A stretch of 13,427 bases of DNA, from the NCBI GenBank assembly GCA_002067265.1, contig MVQW01000313.1, forward strand, positions 1-13,427, written 5' to 3'. Origin of the DNA: Methanomethylovorans sp. PtaU1.Bin073 (GTDB lineage: Archaea; Halobacteriota; Methanosarcinia; Methanosarcinales; Methanosarcinaceae). This document shows, one piece after another, positions 13,198-13,427 of this stretch. A program made the position numbers and the translations under genes. The first letter of the stretch is position 1. Every line of letters starts with the position of its first letter. Under the pieces are notes generated by a model. The model was not told the origin of the DNA, searched no databases, and worked only from the letters and a program-made list of their open reading frames with translations.

Positions 13198-13427
13198 ATG
13201 GAAAAAACAGAGGATGAAAACAATAATTCCGATAAAGTATTGGTCTTACCTCTAAATGAGGACTCAAAAAAAGTGACACAAGCCCTCTCTAATGAAAAAG
13301 CTCTTAAAATGTTAGAGATGCTGGCAGACAAACCCATGTCTGCTACTACTTTATCTGAAAAGATGGGTTTGCCTCTTACTACTATCAAATATAACCTTGA
13401 TAGTCTTATAGAAGCTGATCTCATAAA
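13198..13427 (+). CDS. Winged-helix (ArsR-like) transcriptional regulator, N-terminal part (runs off the right edge)
   Basis: An ATG at 13198 opens a frame that stays open to the window end, so only 76 residues are visible. After an acidic, Asn-rich start, the segment VLVLPLNEDSKKVTQALSNE leads into a helix (ALKMLEMLADKP) and then a helix-turn-helix, MSATTLSEKMGLPLTTIKYN followed by LDSLIEADLI. This is the ArsR-type layout in which the second helix of the HTH reads DNA and the wing follows. It probably binds DNA as a dimer; the ligand is unknown because the effector part lies outside. It is divergent from purP with 128 nt between the starts, and a dyad in that gap may be its operator. The start lacks a Shine-Dalgarno, as in leaderless genes. 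Confidence 0.8.
   Translation, partial: MEKTEDENNNSDKVLVLPLNEDSKKVTQALSNEKALKMLEMLADKPMSATTLSEKMGLPLTTIKYNLDSLIEADLI

Noticed and set aside
13113..13424. 103-aa frame on the minus strand at the right edge
   Set aside because: The opposite frame gives a coherent winged-helix N terminus; this one is antisense, low-complexity and covers the intergenic dyad.

Overview
The window reads as a chromosomal segment of a methanogenic archaeon, most likely a methylotrophic member of the Methanosarcinales. The evidence is the archaeal-type UMP kinase, PurP (the formate-dependent archaeal purine enzyme), a methanogen-style leuDB pair, a protein with the N-terminal cap of methyltransferase corrinoid proteins, a candidate PGF-type archaeosortase tail, a HerA-like ATPase, TATA-box promoters and AGGAGGT/GGTGAT ribosome-binding sites. 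No mobile element, tRNA, rRNA or CRISPR array was seen. The genus is not established.

Left part (1-6057, + strand): the C-terminal end of a probably secreted protein runs off the left edge. A 141-nt gap follows, holding a 15-bp tandem direct repeat and a TATA box for a small 2[4Fe-4S] ferredoxin. Then comes a tightly packed series: aspartate-semialdehyde dehydrogenase (asd), an exported two-OB-fold protein with a possible PGF-CTERM tail, UMP kinase (pyrH), an exported protein of Ig-like repeats with a C-terminal anchor, and a MacB/FtsX-type permease with its ATPase. Gaps fall from 53 nt after the ferredoxin to an 8-nt overlap at the end. The last three genes look like one translationally coupled exporter cassette.

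Middle part (6036-9023, - strand): a small coiled-coil protein overlaps the 3' end of the ABC ATPase tail to tail. Next is the most unusual gene: a 178-aa relative of the corrinoid proteins of methylotrophic methyltransferases. The gapless match continues through the cobalamin-binding motif, but the axial histidine is aspartate, the motif glycine is arginine, and the second half of the B12 domain is missing. It has a strong ribosome-binding site and an intrinsic-terminator-like hairpin. Its ~100-nt leader contains three nested inverted repeats that begin almost exactly where a TATA box would place the transcription start. Upstream, leuD-leuB encode two enzymes of leucine biosynthesis and end in palindromes and a terminator-like hairpin.

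Right part (9160-13427): a HerA-like ATPase with a probably leaderless promoter; a COG2509-type FAD-dependent oxidoreductase probably co-transcribed behind purP (all - strand); and, divergent from purP, the start of a winged-helix regulator cut by the right edge. The intergenic region there holds a 6-7-6 dyad that could be an operator.

Several starts were moved inward because the ribosome-binding site or promoter supports an internal ATG: the ferredoxin, leuB, leuD, the FAD oxidoreductase and, less firmly, the Ig-like protein. Most genes are housekeeping. The best candidate for undescribed biology is the corrinoid-protein relative and its structured leader.
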